Shown here: positions 8,127-13,799 of the stretch, in pieces
Layout of the letters: every line of letters starts with the position of its first letter
How positions within the stretch are numbered: position 1 is the stretch's first letter
Assembly (NCBI GenBank): GCA_964428355.1
Contig: CAYRYU010000132.1
Coordinates: 1 to 17,703, forward strand
Reading direction: 5' to 3'
DNA length: 17,703 nt
From: CAYRYU01 sp964428355
GTDB lineage: Bacteria > Muiribacteriota > Ozemobacteria > Ozemobacterales > Ozemobacteraceae
The notes under the pieces: generated by a model
Told to the model about the DNA's origin: nothing
Databases searched by the model: none
What the model saw: the letters and a program-made list of their open reading frames with translations, nothing else
Program-made: the position numbers and the translations under genes

Positions 8127-9083
8127 TCAGCCTTCGCGGGGCTCGAGCCCGTCGAAGAAACTATGGAAGATCTCCTCGACGGAGAGGATCTCCTTGATCT
8201 TGTAGACGTCTTCTCCGGCGAATACCAAGCCTTCCTCGAGGTTGCCGTTCTTTGCATTCTCGAGTGCCCTGACGATGCAGAAGCTTCTCGAGCATCTCTT
8301 CAGACAACCGTCACAAGGGGTGTCTACCTCGTGAAGTCCCTTGGCAATGCGATCCGAAAAGGGGGTGGACAAAGCGTTTCCGGGAAGTCCGACCGGGCTG
8401 TGGATCTTGAAAACATCGCCCTGCCTGGCCTCGAGATATCTTTTCTTGAAGCGTTCGCTCGCGTTGGATTCCCAGCTGGCGGCGAACCTCGTGCCTACCT
8501 GGACTCCGTCGACGTGCATGTTCAAAACCTCGATGAGGTCCTCACGTGTAACGACGCCTCCTGCGATGATGACGGGGATCTTGACCGCTTCCTTTACCAG
8601 GGGGTAAAGGACCCTCGAGGATTTGGTCGTTCCGAGGTGTCCACCGGCCTCTTTCCCCTCGACTATGACGGCGGAAGCCCCGAGGGATTCAGCCAGGACG
8701 GCGAGCCTTGCAGTCGAAACGACCGGGACGATCGGGACTCCCGAGGATGCTCCAAGAGCCAGAAGGTCACGGGAAAAACCCGCCCCTGCGACCAGAAGGT
8801 CGATTCCCTCGTCCACCGCCGTCCGCATCACCGTAAGGAATTGCGAAGCGGCAACGAGCGTGTTCACCCCGACGATCCCGCCCTGGGCAATGCTTCGGGC
8901 TATCCGGATCTCGTTACGGACCTCGTCGGGTGCCATCCCGGAACCGGCGATCAGACCGATCCCGCCGTTTCTGGCAACCGTTCCCGCAAGCTTTCCGGTC
9001 GAAACCCGGATTGCCATTCCACCCTGGATGAGCGGAAATCGCGGACGGAGTTTTCCGATGACCAGCCTGGGAAGGATTTTCAC
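8127..9083 (-). CDS. fabK: FabK-type enoyl-ACP reductase / NAD(P)H-dependent flavin oxidoreductase
   Basis: A TIM-barrel FMN protein of the nitronate monooxygenase/FabK family: PLIQGGMAIRVS near the N-terminus, the flavin-site motif EGKEAGGHLG with His149, IIAGGVVT, and GVQVGTRFAAS. Its place inside the fab cluster, with no fabI or fabL nearby, suggests it does the last reductive step of elongation (enoyl-ACP to acyl-ACP). Sequence alone does not exclude nitronate monooxygenase activity. Near the C-terminus a Cys cluster C257-x2-C260-x3-C264-x4-C269 is followed by ALENAKNGN and GLVFAGE; this tail is common in a clostridial/Thermotoga-like branch. It starts with GTG at 9083; AAGGGAG (9096-9102) lies 12 bases upstream. 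A 120-base gap with hairpins separates it from acpP. Confidence 0.85.
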   Translation of the reverse strand: MKILPRLVIGKLRPRFPLIQGGMAIRVSTGKLAGTVARNGGIGLIAGSGMAPDEVRNEIRIARSIAQGGIVGVNTLVAASQFLTVMRTAVDEGIDLLVAGAGFSRDLLALGASSGVPIVPVVSTARLAVLAESLGASAVIVEGKEAGGHLGTTKSSRVLYPLVKEAVKIPVIIAGGVVTREDLIEVLNMHVDGVQVGTRFAASWESNASERFKKRYLEARQGDVFKIHSPVGLPGNALSTPFSDRIAKGLHEVDTPCDGCLKRCSRSFCIVRALENAKNGNLEEGLVFAGEDVYKIKEILSVEEIFHSFFDGLEPREG

Positions 9084-9170
9084 CCTTTCAGAACACTCCC
9101 TTCAGGGGTTCCCGATGTTGGGAATCCCTCCTGCAGCACCCGTCGGCGAATCCGGAGCCCGTCCCGGGGG

Positions 9171-9189
9171 CGGCGGGAAAACCCCGCCG
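9171..9189 (-). other. hairpin in the acpP-fabK gap
   Basis: The 120-base gap 9084-9203 holds a perfect 7-bp inverted repeat (CGGCGGG / CCCGCCG) with a 5-base loop, 14 bases past the acpP stop on the minus strand, and a smaller 5-bp hairpin (TTCCC / GGGAA) at 9109-9124. Neither has a T-run, so read-through is expected. They could act as a partial terminator or as 3' stabilisers of a short acpP transcript. No gene is seen in the gap. Confidence 0.4.
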
Positions 9190-9203
9190 ATGAAACGACC
9201 GTG

Positions 9204-9440
9204 TCAGCCCTTCTTCTTGGTGATGTAGTCTACGGCGTCCTTCACGGTCTTGAGCTTTTCGGCGTCCTCGTCGGGGATTTCGATCTGGAAATGTTCTTCC
9301 AGGTCCATAACGAGTTCAACGGTATCGAGGCTGTCGGCGCCGAGATCTTCGATGAAACTGGCTTCGAGAGTGACCTGTTTCTCATCCACCTGAAGCTTGT
9401 CGACGACGATTCTTTTGATCTCTTCGAAATAGTTGCTCAT
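9204..9440 (-). CDS. acpP: acyl carrier protein
   Basis: A 78-residue acidic helical protein of the AcpP family. Ser37 in the GADSLDTVEL motif is the 4'-phosphopantetheine attachment site, so this protein carries the growing acyl chain as a thioester between FabD, FabF, FabG and the enoyl reductase in the cytoplasm. Length and motif match the usual 77-80 residue AcpP. A very good ribosome site (AGGAGG, 9447-9452) lies 6 bases before the ATG, fitting high expression. It is 37 bases downstream of fabG, the standard fabG-acpP order, and may have its own weak promoter at the fabG stop. Confidence 0.98.
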   Translation of the reverse strand: MSNYFEEIKRIVVDKLQVDEKQVTLEASFIEDLGADSLDTVELVMDLEEHFQIEIPDEDAEKLKTVKDAVDYITKKKG

Positions 9441-9446
9441 GTGGGT

Positions 9447-9452
9447 CCTCCT
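9447..9452 (-). promoter_or_regulatory. strong ribosome binding site of acpP
   Basis: Perfect AGGAGG on the minus strand, 6 bases before the acpP ATG; the best Shine-Dalgarno match among the cluster genes. Confidence 0.8.
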
Positions 9453-9474
9453 GTTTGGTTATTGGTTGAATCGC

Positions 9475-9503
9475 ATTCTAATACATGACCATTCCGCCGT
9501 CCA
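9475..9503 (-). promoter_or_regulatory. possible acpP promoter overlapping the fabG stop
   Basis: On the minus strand TAGAAT (9475-9480, 5 of 6 to consensus), with TGGACG (9498-9503, 4 of 6) 17 bases upstream. The predicted start near 9468 would leave a leader of about 27 bases. AcpP is needed in far larger amounts than the enzymes, so a separate promoter makes sense, but the -35 is weak and the element lies partly in fabG. Confidence 0.35.
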
Positions 9504-10251
9504 CCGTTATCACCTGCCCGGTGATGTATGCGGCTTTTTCGGAGGCAAGAAAGGTCGCGATGTTGGCAACGTCGGACGGCAGACCGAAGCGGGAAAGGGG
9601 AATCTGCTCGAGCATCTGTTCCTTGACCTTGTCCGGAAGGACATCGGTCATTTCCGATTTGATGAAACCGGGGGCAATGGCATTGGCCGTGATCCCGCGC
9701 TTCCCGAACTCCTTCGCGAGGCTTTTCGTGAAGGCGATGATTCCGGCTTTGCTGGCGGCATAGTTCGCCTGGCCCGCGTTTCCCATGAGCCCGATCACGG
9801 ATGCGATGCTGATGATCGTTCCCTTACGGGCTTTCAACATCACCTTAACCGCCGCCCGGCTCATCAGGAAGGTTCCGCGAAGATTGACGGACATTACCTG
9901 ATCCCATGCCTCATCGGTCATCCGCATTACAAGGCCATCACGGGTGATCCCGGCATTGTTTACGAGCACATCCAGGCCCCCGAAGGTCGAAACGGTCTGC
10001 TCGACCAGTTTCTCCGCTTCGTCACCCCGGGAAACGTTCCCTACGAAGGCGGCAACCTTCATCCCGGATTCGGCAAGGGTTTTCCTTGCGCTTTCCAGCG
10101 TTTCGGCATTGATATCCGAGAGCACCACGGAATAACCTTCGCTGCCGAAAGCCCTGGCGATCTCGAGACCGATCCCGCGGCCCGAACCGGTGATCAGGGC
10201 AACCTTCCTGGTTTCAGGGGGACGGACGGAATCGACTGGACTGCTATTCAT
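9478..10251 (-). CDS. fabG: 3-oxoacyl-ACP reductase
   Basis: A short-chain dehydrogenase of the FabG type that reduces 3-oxoacyl-ACP to (R)-3-hydroxyacyl-ACP with NADPH. Visible motifs are the Rossmann TGSGRGIG (21-28), NNAG (98-101), and the catalytic Ser151, Tyr164 and Lys168 in the order found in FabG (QANYAASKAG). The C-terminus ends VDGGMVMY, as usual. At 257 residues it is about ten longer than typical, owing to a polar, Pro/Ser-rich N-terminal extension of roughly 14 residues before the first strand. The ATG at 10251 is supported by GGAGG 5 bases upstream (10257-10261). A promoter-like element lies in the 93-base gap after fabD. Confidence 0.97.
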   Translation of the reverse strand: MNSSPVDSVRPPETRKVALITGSGRGIGLEIARAFGSEGYSVVLSDINAETLESARKTLAESGMKVAAFVGNVSRGDEAEKLVEQTVSTFGGLDVLVNNAGITRDGLVMRMTDEAWDQVMSVNLRGTFLMSRAAVKVMLKARKGTIISIASVIGLMGNAGQANYAASKAGIIAFTKSLAKEFGKRGITANAIAPGFIKSEMTDVLPDKVKEQMLEQIPLSRFGLPSDVANIATFLASEKAAYITGQVITVDGGMVMY

Positions 10252-10293
10252 TTTTTCCTCCGGGTTGGAGTTCCCGTTTTGGGGAAGGGCAGT

Positions 10294-10321
10294 ATTCTAC
10301 CGGATTCGTGTCCAAAGTCAA
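10294..10321 (-). promoter_or_regulatory. internal promoter before fabG
   Basis: On the minus strand TTGACT (10316-10321) and TAGAAT (10294-10299) are separated by 16 bases, entirely inside the 93-base fabD-fabG gap. The predicted transcript start near 10287 leaves a 36-base leader. This would let fabG-acpP-fabK-fabF be transcribed apart from rpmF-plsX-fabD. Confidence 0.65.
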
Positions 10322-10344
10322 GTCAAACTGGCAGGATGTTGCGG

Positions 10345-11280
10345 TCAGCGTCCCGCGGCAGATTGTCCGAGAAGTGCCCTGAGGGATTCAGGGTCTTGAC
10401 CGAATGCGGTCCGGGCTTCGGGGACTATCTTCCGTATCAGTCCGGTGACGACCTTCCCGGGTCCCAGCTCGACGAACAAGCGGAATCCGTCCTGGTACAT
10501 CCGCTGGATGCCGTCTTCCCAGCGGACTGAGCCCGTCATCTGGTCGAGGAGCTTTTTTTTCAACGTTGTTCCGGACTTCGAGGGCGCCCCGTCGATGTTG
10601 GAATAGACCGGGACCTTTGCGTCACCCAAGGGAAGCTCATCGAGGGCTTTGGAAAGCCTGTCGCGAGCCGCACCCATGAGGGGGGAATGGAATGGCCCGG
10701 AAACTTCCAGGGGGACGACGCGTTTCGCCCCCTTCTCGTTGGCAAGGGAACAGGCCTTTTCGACCGCGGCGCGGGCTCCCGAAATGACGAGCTGGCCGGG
10801 GCAGTTGTAGTTGGCAACCACACAGGGGCCCAGCTCAGAAGCCTCGGAACAAACGGATTCGAGGACATCCCGGGCAAGCATCATCACCGCAGCCATGGCA
10901 CCGGTTCCGGAGGGGCATGCCTGCTCCATTGCCCTCGCGCGGACATCCACAAGCCGGATCAGGTCCTCGAAGCCCGCCGCACCCGCCGCGAAGAGAGCGG
11001 AATACTCGCCCAGGCTGTGGCCCGCAGCGCCATGGAATTCGAATCCCTCACGTTTCAGGCCCTCGGCTAGAATGGCCGAGGCAAGGAATATTGCCGGCTG
11101 GGTGTTGATCGTTTCCTTCAGCTGGTCCTCCGGCCCTTCAAAACAAAGCTTCGAGAGGGGACGTCCCAGGATTTTGTCCGCGGATCGGGCCATTTCGGAA
11201 GCCCACGGGAAGGCATCGACCATGGCCTTGGCCATCCCGATTTTCTGGGAGCCCTGGCCGGGGAATACTAGTGCGTTCAT
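10345..11280 (-). CDS. fabD: malonyl-CoA:ACP transacylase
   Basis: FabD moves malonyl from CoA to AcpP, supplying the extender unit. The product (311 residues, normal length) has the family's N-terminal FPGQGSQ, the nucleophile elbow GHSLGE with Ser89, Arg113/Arg115 in the DVRARAM segment that normally holds the malonyl carboxylate, and His198 in SGPFHSPLM as catalytic base. NYNCPGQLVISG is also typical. The ATG at 11280 follows an AAAGGA about 10 bases upstream. It lies between plsX and fabG; the 183-base gap on the plsX side is where many genomes have fabH. Confidence 0.97.
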   Translation of the reverse strand: MNALVFPGQGSQKIGMAKAMVDAFPWASEMARSADKILGRPLSKLCFEGPEDQLKETINTQPAIFLASAILAEGLKREGFEFHGAAGHSLGEYSALFAAGAAGFEDLIRLVDVRARAMEQACPSGTGAMAAVMMLARDVLESVCSEASELGPCVVANYNCPGQLVISGARAAVEKACSLANEKGAKRVVPLEVSGPFHSPLMGAARDRLSKALDELPLGDAKVPVYSNIDGAPSKSGTTLKKKLLDQMTGSVRWEDGIQRMYQDGFRLFVELGPGKVVTGLIRKIVPEARTAFGQDPESLRALLGQSAAGR

Positions 11281-11463
11281 TTCATCAATGTCCTTTTTTC
11301 AGTCAGGTTGGGTTCCTTCGTCCGGCAAGGGTTTCCGCGGAGCCGGAATCCCCTGGGATGCCGATCGGAACACTGAGCACGGATTCCTTCCGCTCCGGCG
11401 GGAAAAACCCGACGAAAGGCGGACTGCCTGGAACCGGCTTGGAGGGGAGGAAACATGGGGAAA
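11281..11463 (-). other. 183-base gap between plsX and fabD
   Basis: No gene is recognisable here: the translated frames show none of the FabH motifs. On the minus strand there is a stem TCCGGC/GCCGGA (11321-11326 with 11342-11347) and a short CGGG-T5-CCCG hairpin, neither followed by a proper T-run. I see no convincing promoter. Confidence 0.5.
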
Positions 11464-12474
11464 TCACTTTCCCGATGTTTGGGGAGGTGTATCCTTGGCG
11501 AGTCGTCGGCCAATCAACCCGATGACGTCCAGGCCGGAATATCGCGCTGATAGGTCGATGGCGTTCGCGATAACGGGACCCCGGGACTTCCCGTGGCAGA
11601 CGATTGTCGGCCCGGCGATTCCAAGGAGGGGGGCCCCGCTGTATTCGGGGGAATCGACCCGGTACCTTTTCAGCCCGGAATAGAGCTTTTCGGAAACGTC
11701 CTTGGGAAGCCCGGCTTTCGCGATCGCCTGCTTGACGCCGTTCATGACGAGCTCGGAAACGCCTTCACTGGCTTTCAGCAGGACGTTCCCGATGAATCCG
11801 TCGGCGACAACGACGTGAGCGTGCCCTTCGAACATGTGGTCGGCTTCGACGTTTCCGACGAAGTTCAGGGGGGCTTTCTCGAGAAGCTCGAATGCCGCCT
11901 TGGCCAGGTCGTTTCCCTTCCCGGCTTCGGAGCCGATGTTGAGAAGACCAACCCGCGGATCTTTCACTCCGCACATCTTCTCAAAGTAGGATGAGCCCAT
12001 CAAGGCGAACTGGACGAGGTTCAAAGGCTTGCAATCGACGTTTGCCCCGACATCGAGTATCAGGACTCCGTTTTCTCCCTGGGTCGGAAGAAGGACCGAA
12101 ACGGCGGGCCTTTCGACCCCGGCAATGCGGCCGATTTCCATCAGGGAAGCAGCCATCTGCGCTCCCGTGCTGCCGGCGGAAAGGAAACCCTGGGCTTTTC
12201 CTTCCTTTACCAGCCTCGCGCAAACGGCAATCGAGGTGTTCTTCTTTTTACGCAGCGCGGAAGCCGGGGCTTCCCCCATCTCGACGAATTCCGGGGTATC
12301 CACGATCTCGAACCCGGTGGGGAGTTCGGGAAGGTGCTCACGGATGGCGGCTTCTTTCCCGACAAGAACCAAACCCGCTGATCCACCCTTTTCCCGGTAC
12401 AGCCGGGCACCAAGAATGAGCTCCTTCGGGGCAAAATCCCCCCCCATGACATCGATGGCGATCTTCATCGTCAA
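11464..12474 (-). CDS. plsX: phosphate acyltransferase PlsX
   Basis: PlsX converts acyl-ACP and phosphate to acyl-phosphate, which PlsY uses to start phospholipid synthesis; it is a peripheral membrane enzyme. The sequence shows the family start (M)KIAIDVMGGDFAP, then LVLVGKE, SAGSTGAQMA, LDVGANVDCKP, GLLNIGSE and ADGFIGNVLLK, and length 334-336 residues is normal. Two starts are possible. ATG 12468 fits the classical family N-terminus. TTG 12474, two codons earlier (M-T-M-K), has GGAGGG (12484-12489) at the ideal 9-base spacing, against 15 for the ATG, so I give the TTG start. It follows rpmF by 18 bases, the common rpmF-plsX arrangement that links ribosome and lipid synthesis. Confidence 0.95.
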   Translation of the reverse strand: MTMKIAIDVMGGDFAPKELILGARLYREKGGSAGLVLVGKEAAIREHLPELPTGFEIVDTPEFVEMGEAPASALRKKKNTSIAVCARLVKEGKAQGFLSAGSTGAQMAASLMEIGRIAGVERPAVSVLLPTQGENGVLILDVGANVDCKPLNLVQFALMGSSYFEKMCGVKDPRVGLLNIGSEAGKGNDLAKAAFELLEKAPLNFVGNVEADHMFEGHAHVVVADGFIGNVLLKASEGVSELVMNGVKQAIAKAGLPKDVSEKLYSGLKRYRVDSPEYSGAPLLGIAGPTIVCHGKSRGPVIANAIDLSARYSGLDVIGLIGRRLAKDTPPQTSGK

Positions 12475-12492
12475 ATGGGGATTCCCTCCGGA

Positions 12493-12681
12493 TCAGTCTT
12501 TCTGGACGTCCAGAACCTTGACCTTCTTGTTGTAGTAACCGCAGCCGGGGCAAACCCGATGGGCGAGCTTGGTCTCGAAGCACTGCGGGCATTTGACCAA
12601 TGCCTGGGTGATCAACTTGTGATGCGTCCGCCGCTTACGAATGCTCATCTTGGACGGGCGATGTTTGGGACATGCAGCCAT
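12493..12681 (-). CDS. rpmF: 50S ribosomal protein L32
   Basis: A 62-residue basic protein with the L32 start (MAACPKHRPSKMSIRKRR) and an intact zinc ribbon: Cys31 and Cys34 (CPQC), Cys44 and Cys47 (CPGC), so this is the zinc-binding form. It is part of the large ribosomal subunit. The ATG at 12681 has GGAGG 7 bases upstream; a longer in-frame start would run through the promoter. It is the first gene of the rpmF-plsX-fab cluster. The DUF177 (YceD) gene that usually precedes rpmF is absent; a divergent glycosidase gene is there instead. Confidence 0.97.
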   Translation of the reverse strand: MAACPKHRPSKMSIRKRRTHHKLITQALVKCPQCFETKLAHRVCPGCGYYNKKVKVLDVQKD

Positions 12682-12715
12682 GGTACATCCTCCGAATAAT
12701 GAAGTAGATTCGGCC

Positions 12716-12744
12716 AGTATAGCAAAAGATGGGGATTTCGTCAA
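12716..12744 (-). promoter_or_regulatory. main promoter of the rpmF-plsX-fab cluster
   Basis: On the minus strand TTGACG (12739-12744) and TATACT (12716-12721), with a 17-base spacer ending in TGC, so an extended -10 (TGn) is also present. The predicted transcript starts near 12709, 28 bases before rpmF. This is a near-consensus sigma70 promoter. Confidence 0.88.
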
Positions 12745-12752
12745 ATTCGACG

Positions 12753-12780
12753 TTCACGGCAATCCCGACTGTGGTAGAAA
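12753..12780 (+). promoter_or_regulatory. possible promoter of the GH114 gene
   Basis: TTCACG (12753-12758) and TAGAAA (12775-12780), 16 bases apart with TGG directly before the -10, in the divergent region. The predicted start near 12787 lies 31 bases before ATG 12818. The match is moderate and nothing else in the 136-base divergent gap looks better. Confidence 0.3.
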
Positions 12781-12817
12781 TGTACGGCCGGAAACTTCGA
12801 AAGGATGGGTATTACCG

Positions 12818-13723
12818 ATGAGCGAAGGAAGATTCCAGGAAAGTTTCGGCTTCCTGTGGCTGGCCGCCCTCTTTTTCATTTCCGCGGGTGCCGTGACGGT
12901 GTCGGAAGCGGGTTTTCCCGCGGCAACCCCCTCGGAATCCCAACCGATTGTGGATTCGGGCTCCCTGGCTGACCGTGTGTTCAGCTGGGCCTGCGTGTAC
13001 CAGAAGGTCGCGGTTTCGGCGATCAGAAAGAATGCCGCCGACATGATTGTCGTCGAACCCGATTTCTACTCCTATCGAGACGTTCAGTCGATCCGGGAAA
13101 GCGGAAAGATGGTCATCGCATATCTTTCAGTGGGTGAGGGAGAGGACTACCGGGCCTACGCCAGCAAGCCCGGTTTCAAAGATCTCGTGATCAGGGAGAA
13201 CCCTCATTGGCCCGGGAATTACCGGGTTTCCTACTGGGACGAACGCTGGAGGAAGATCCTGACCGACTATGGGTTGGAGATTCTCGGGAAGGGTTTCGAC
13301 GGCATTCTTTTCGACGTCGTCGATGCCTGGGAGTCGTTTCCCGAAGACCCCGGGAAAGAAGCGAAGATGGCCCACCTCCTCTCGGAACTGGTCAGGACCT
13401 TTCGCGCTTCGAGATCCGGGCTTGCGATGCTGCTCCAGAACAGTCACGAGCTTTTCGATTTCCCCGAGATCCGGAGCGGTTTCGATGGAATGACCCAGGA
13501 AGGGCTGTTCGAAACCTGGATGGACCAGGACCCCGCCGAAAGCTGGAGAAAGGCAAAGATTTCCGCGCTCCGAAGGCTTCGCCGGACCGGGAAGTTCATC
13601 GGGGTGCTGGATTACACGAGACGCCAGGCCCGAATGCAGCTGATCCGGAACAAGGTCGCGCTGGAAGGCTTCATTCCCTACTTCTCGACCCGCAAGCTCG
13701 ACCGCCTCTTCGATGTCCCCTGA
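12818..13723 (+). CDS. secreted GH114/TM1410-type glycoside hydrolase
   Basis: The 301-residue product has a signal peptide (hydrophobic core about residues 12-28, possible cleavage near SEAG) and then one TIM-barrel domain of the GH114 (endo-alpha-1,4-polygalactosaminidase, TM1410-like) group. Features seen are MIVVEPDFYS (76-85), the strand KMVIAYLSVGEGEDYR (97-112), the short motif VSYWDERW, FDGILFDVVDAWE (160-172) with Asp161/Asp166/Asp169, LLQNSHELF, Glu228 and GVLDYT (Asp265). In GH114 an acidic pair at the FDGxxxD region and a later Glu do catalysis, so an active enzyme is likely. The expected substrate is an alpha-1,4-linked galactosamine-containing polysaccharide, but family members with other substrates may exist. 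ATG 12818 was chosen for the signal peptide; AAAGGA lies 12 bases upstream. It is divergent from rpmF. Confidence 0.85.
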   Translation: MSEGRFQESFGFLWLAALFFISAGAVTVSEAGFPAATPSESQPIVDSGSLADRVFSWACVYQKVAVSAIRKNAADMIVVEPDFYSYRDVQSIRESGKMVIAYLSVGEGEDYRAYASKPGFKDLVIRENPHWPGNYRVSYWDERWRKILTDYGLEILGKGFDGILFDVVDAWESFPEDPGKEAKMAHLLSELVRTFRASRSGLAMLLQNSHELFDFPEIRSGFDGMTQEGLFETWMDQDPAESWRKAKISALRRLRRTGKFIGVLDYTRRQARMQLIRNKVALEGFIPYFSTRKLDRLFDVP

Positions 13724-13728
13724 ACCGA

Positions 13729-13757
13729 CCCCGCAGGTTAAGGGGATTTTCTTTCAC
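13729..13757 (+). terminator. weak terminator candidate after the GH114 gene
   Basis: A 4-bp stem CCCC/GGGG (13729-13732 with 13742-13745) followed by ATTTTCTTTC, starting 5 bases after the stop codon. It lies in the 76-base convergent gap with the cyclase gene. The stem is short, so this is only a suggestion. Confidence 0.3.
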
Positions 13758-13799
13758 TCTTTTTCCCCGCCTTCCACATGACTCCCCCTGCCTTGTTCC

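Noticed and set aside
8163..9488. 441-codon plus-strand open frame across fabK and acpP
   Set aside because: It runs antisense over two certain genes and over the gap between them, with no family resemblance.
9433..10530. 365-codon plus-strand open frame over fabG and the 3' end of fabD
   Set aside because: Antisense to well-identified genes and without recognisable motifs.
11277..11513. Possible fabH remnant or small protein in the plsX-fabD gap
   Set aside because: The 78-residue translation shows no FabH motif, overlaps plsX and has no ribosome site.
12641..12817. Longer N-terminus for the GH114 protein
   Set aside because: It would overlap rpmF and its promoter and would bury the signal peptide about 70 residues into the protein.
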